DNA from: Anaerolineae bacterium
GTDB taxonomy: Bacteria > Chloroflexota > Anaerolineae > B4-G1
Length of the DNA: 31,669 nucleotides
Reading direction: 5' to 3'
Assembly: GCA_030612585.1 (NCBI GenBank)
Contig: JAUWNP010000034.1
Coordinates: 1 to 31,669 of the forward strand
Shown here in pieces: positions 30,597-31,669 of this stretch. Position numbers and translations under genes: made by a program. The notes beneath the pieces are model-generated. The model saw only the letters and a list, made by a program, of their open reading frames with translations. It did not search any database and had not been told where the DNA came from. Each line of letters opens with the position of its first letter. Position 1 is the stretch's first letter.

Positions 30597-31669
30597 TGAG
30601 CGAGCAACCGCGCTCCAGTGCAGGGCAAGCCTCCGGCACCTCTGGCATAGGGCAACTGCTTGGGAGCCTAGTCGTCACGCTGGTCAGCGTGGGCATGCTG
30701 CTGGGCAGTTTCCTGCTTAGCCAACTCGACGCGTCAGGTGTACGTCCACCTCCCACCAAGGCGATTGTTGCGTTCCTACCATCACCCACACCGTTCCTGC
30801 CCACAATTACTCCCACTCCTCCACCATCTGCCACAGAGACAGTTGTCTTGCCAACACCCGCTCTCTCCCCATCACCCACCTCAGAAAAGCACCTGGACGG
30901 CACGCCTTCCGACTTCGTCTCCCCGACACCCACCCCGCCCTCATCTCTGCTGCCTAGTTGTCCACGACCTCCAGGCTGGATTGTCTACATCGTGCAGCGG
31001 GGAGACACGCTCACCAGCCTGGCCTGGCGGGCTGGTATCACCTCCTACGCGCTGATGCAGGCCAATTGCCTGGGCACAACGACCATCCATCCCGGTCAGC
31101 AGATTTACCTGCCTCCCACCCTCTACGCCAGCCCCACGCCACGGCCCTACGACTGCGGCCCGCCTTTTGGCTGGGTCGTGTACATTGTACAGCCTGGTGA
31201 CACCCTCTACTCCCTCTCGCGCCGTTTCGGCGTGGGTATTGAGGCCATCCGGCGAGGCAACTGTCTGCCCAACTACACCATCTACGCCGGGTATGCGCTC
31301 TACCTCCCGCCACTGCCGCCTACTCCCATCCCCACTCCCACACTTCCACCCACGCCGACACCCACCGCCACTGAGTTCCTCACTCCCACAGAGTTCCCCA
31401 CCCTTACACCGACCTCCACCCCCACAGGGTTTCCCACCCTGACCCCAACCCTCACTCCCACGTTGCTGCCCACCCCCACGGCCACCCCTATTCTGACGGG
31501 CACAGCCACTCATACTCCGACACACACTCCCACTCCCACCGGACTCCCCGTTTCCACCCCGACCCCCAGCGCCACACCCACCCCGACAGAGTCTCCCACG
31601 TCCAGGTACCCCCCCGCCCCCACCCCGCCCCCCCCCCCGGCCGCCCGGCCCCGGGGACCGAGGCCCCCC
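30596..31669 (+). CDS. Membrane-anchored double-LysM protein, incomplete at the window end
   Basis: This gene has a GTG start that overlaps the kinase stop codon (GTGA), so it is not easily found by ATG-only searching. It has a hydrophobic anchor (about 18-42), a Pro/Thr/Ser-rich linker, LysM1 (about 129-173: [14 protein letters not shown], ending IYLPP) and LysM2 (about 194-237: [18 protein letters not shown], ending LYLPP), each with a conserved Cys in NCL. A long PTPT-rich tail follows and continues past the window. LysM domains bind peptidoglycan or related glycans, so the kinase-LysM pair may sense or report cell-wall state. The reading frame stays open to the last base, though the final ~60 bases are doubtful. 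Confidence 0.85.
   Translation, partial: MSEQPRSSAGQASGTSGIGQLLGSLVVTLVSVGMLLGSFLLSQLDASGVRPPPTKAIVAFLPSPTPFLPTITPTPPPSATETVVLPTPALSPSPTSEKHLDGTPSDFVSPTPTPPSSLLPSCPRPPGWIVYIVQRGDTLTSLAWRAGITSYALMQANCLGTTTIHPGQQIYLPPTLYASPTPRPYDCGPPFGWVVYIVQPGDTLYSLSRRFGVGIEAIRRGNCLPNYTIYAGYALYLPPLPPTPIPTPTLPPTPTPTATEFLTPTEFPTLTPTSTPTGFPTLTPTLTPTLLPTPTATPILTGTATHTPTHTPTPTGLPVSTPTPSATPTPTESPTSRYPPAPTPPPPPAARPRGPRPP

Noticed and set aside
1..31669. tRNA, rRNA, insertion sequence or prophage genes
   Set aside because: None seen on reading both strands; the holin-family protein at 11133-11498 is a chromosomal YvlD-type protein, not evidence of phage.

Overview
The window is GC-rich and densely coded. It reads as one fragment of a Chloroflexota (probably Anaerolineae-like) chromosome. 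The clues are two very large secreted proteins ending in an aromatic-Pro-Leu tail (YFPLIFK, YLPLVMK), a PD40-SpoIID fusion in an otherwise non-sporulation context, Pro/Thr-rich LysM surface proteins, and many small palindromic or tandem repeats, some sitting in frame inside genes. The taxonomic assignment is inference. I see no rRNA, tRNA, insertion sequence, prophage or CRISPR array.

Layout. 1-2835 (minus): two tandem SPFH/Band-7 membrane paralogues and the first codons of a third gene, all in one overlapping operon. 2931-3908 (minus): a PLP enzyme of the D-cysteine desulfhydrase/ACC deaminase family, divergent from a 1459-residue subtilisin-like protease (3966-8345); their two promoters overlap physically. 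8351-10561 (minus): RecD2 helicase carrying an in-frame palindrome. 10922-11498 (minus): PspC-like and holin-like small membrane proteins. 11644-11976: an internally shortened PHP protein. 12049-13216: a cobalamin riboswitch with terminator in front of a PduO-type adenosyltransferase and a coupled unknown gene. 13244-18045 (minus): orphan antitoxin-like gene, RNA m5U methyltransferase, VapBC, CPBP protease, HD hydrolase and M50 protease with CBS domains. 18137-21226 (minus): PD40-SpoIID secreted protein.

21517-27638 (minus) is the most unusual part. In transcription order it holds a cysteine-free radical-SAM paralogue, a DUF2442 protein, a class I methyltransferase, a two-TM zinc-ribbon protein, a DUF2207-type membrane protein ending in a seven-cysteine Cys-Ala tail, and an apparently intact radical-SAM/SPASM enzyme with a PqqD-like N-terminal domain. 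The arrangement looks like a peptide-maturation system whose substrate would be the C-terminal tail of a membrane protein, with the dead paralogue as a possible partner or regulator. This role is inferred.

27879-31669 (plus): a multi-TM hybrid sensor histidine kinase, translationally coupled by a GTGA overlap to a double-LysM protein that runs off the window. The last ~60 bases are almost pure C/G and may be poor-quality sequence.
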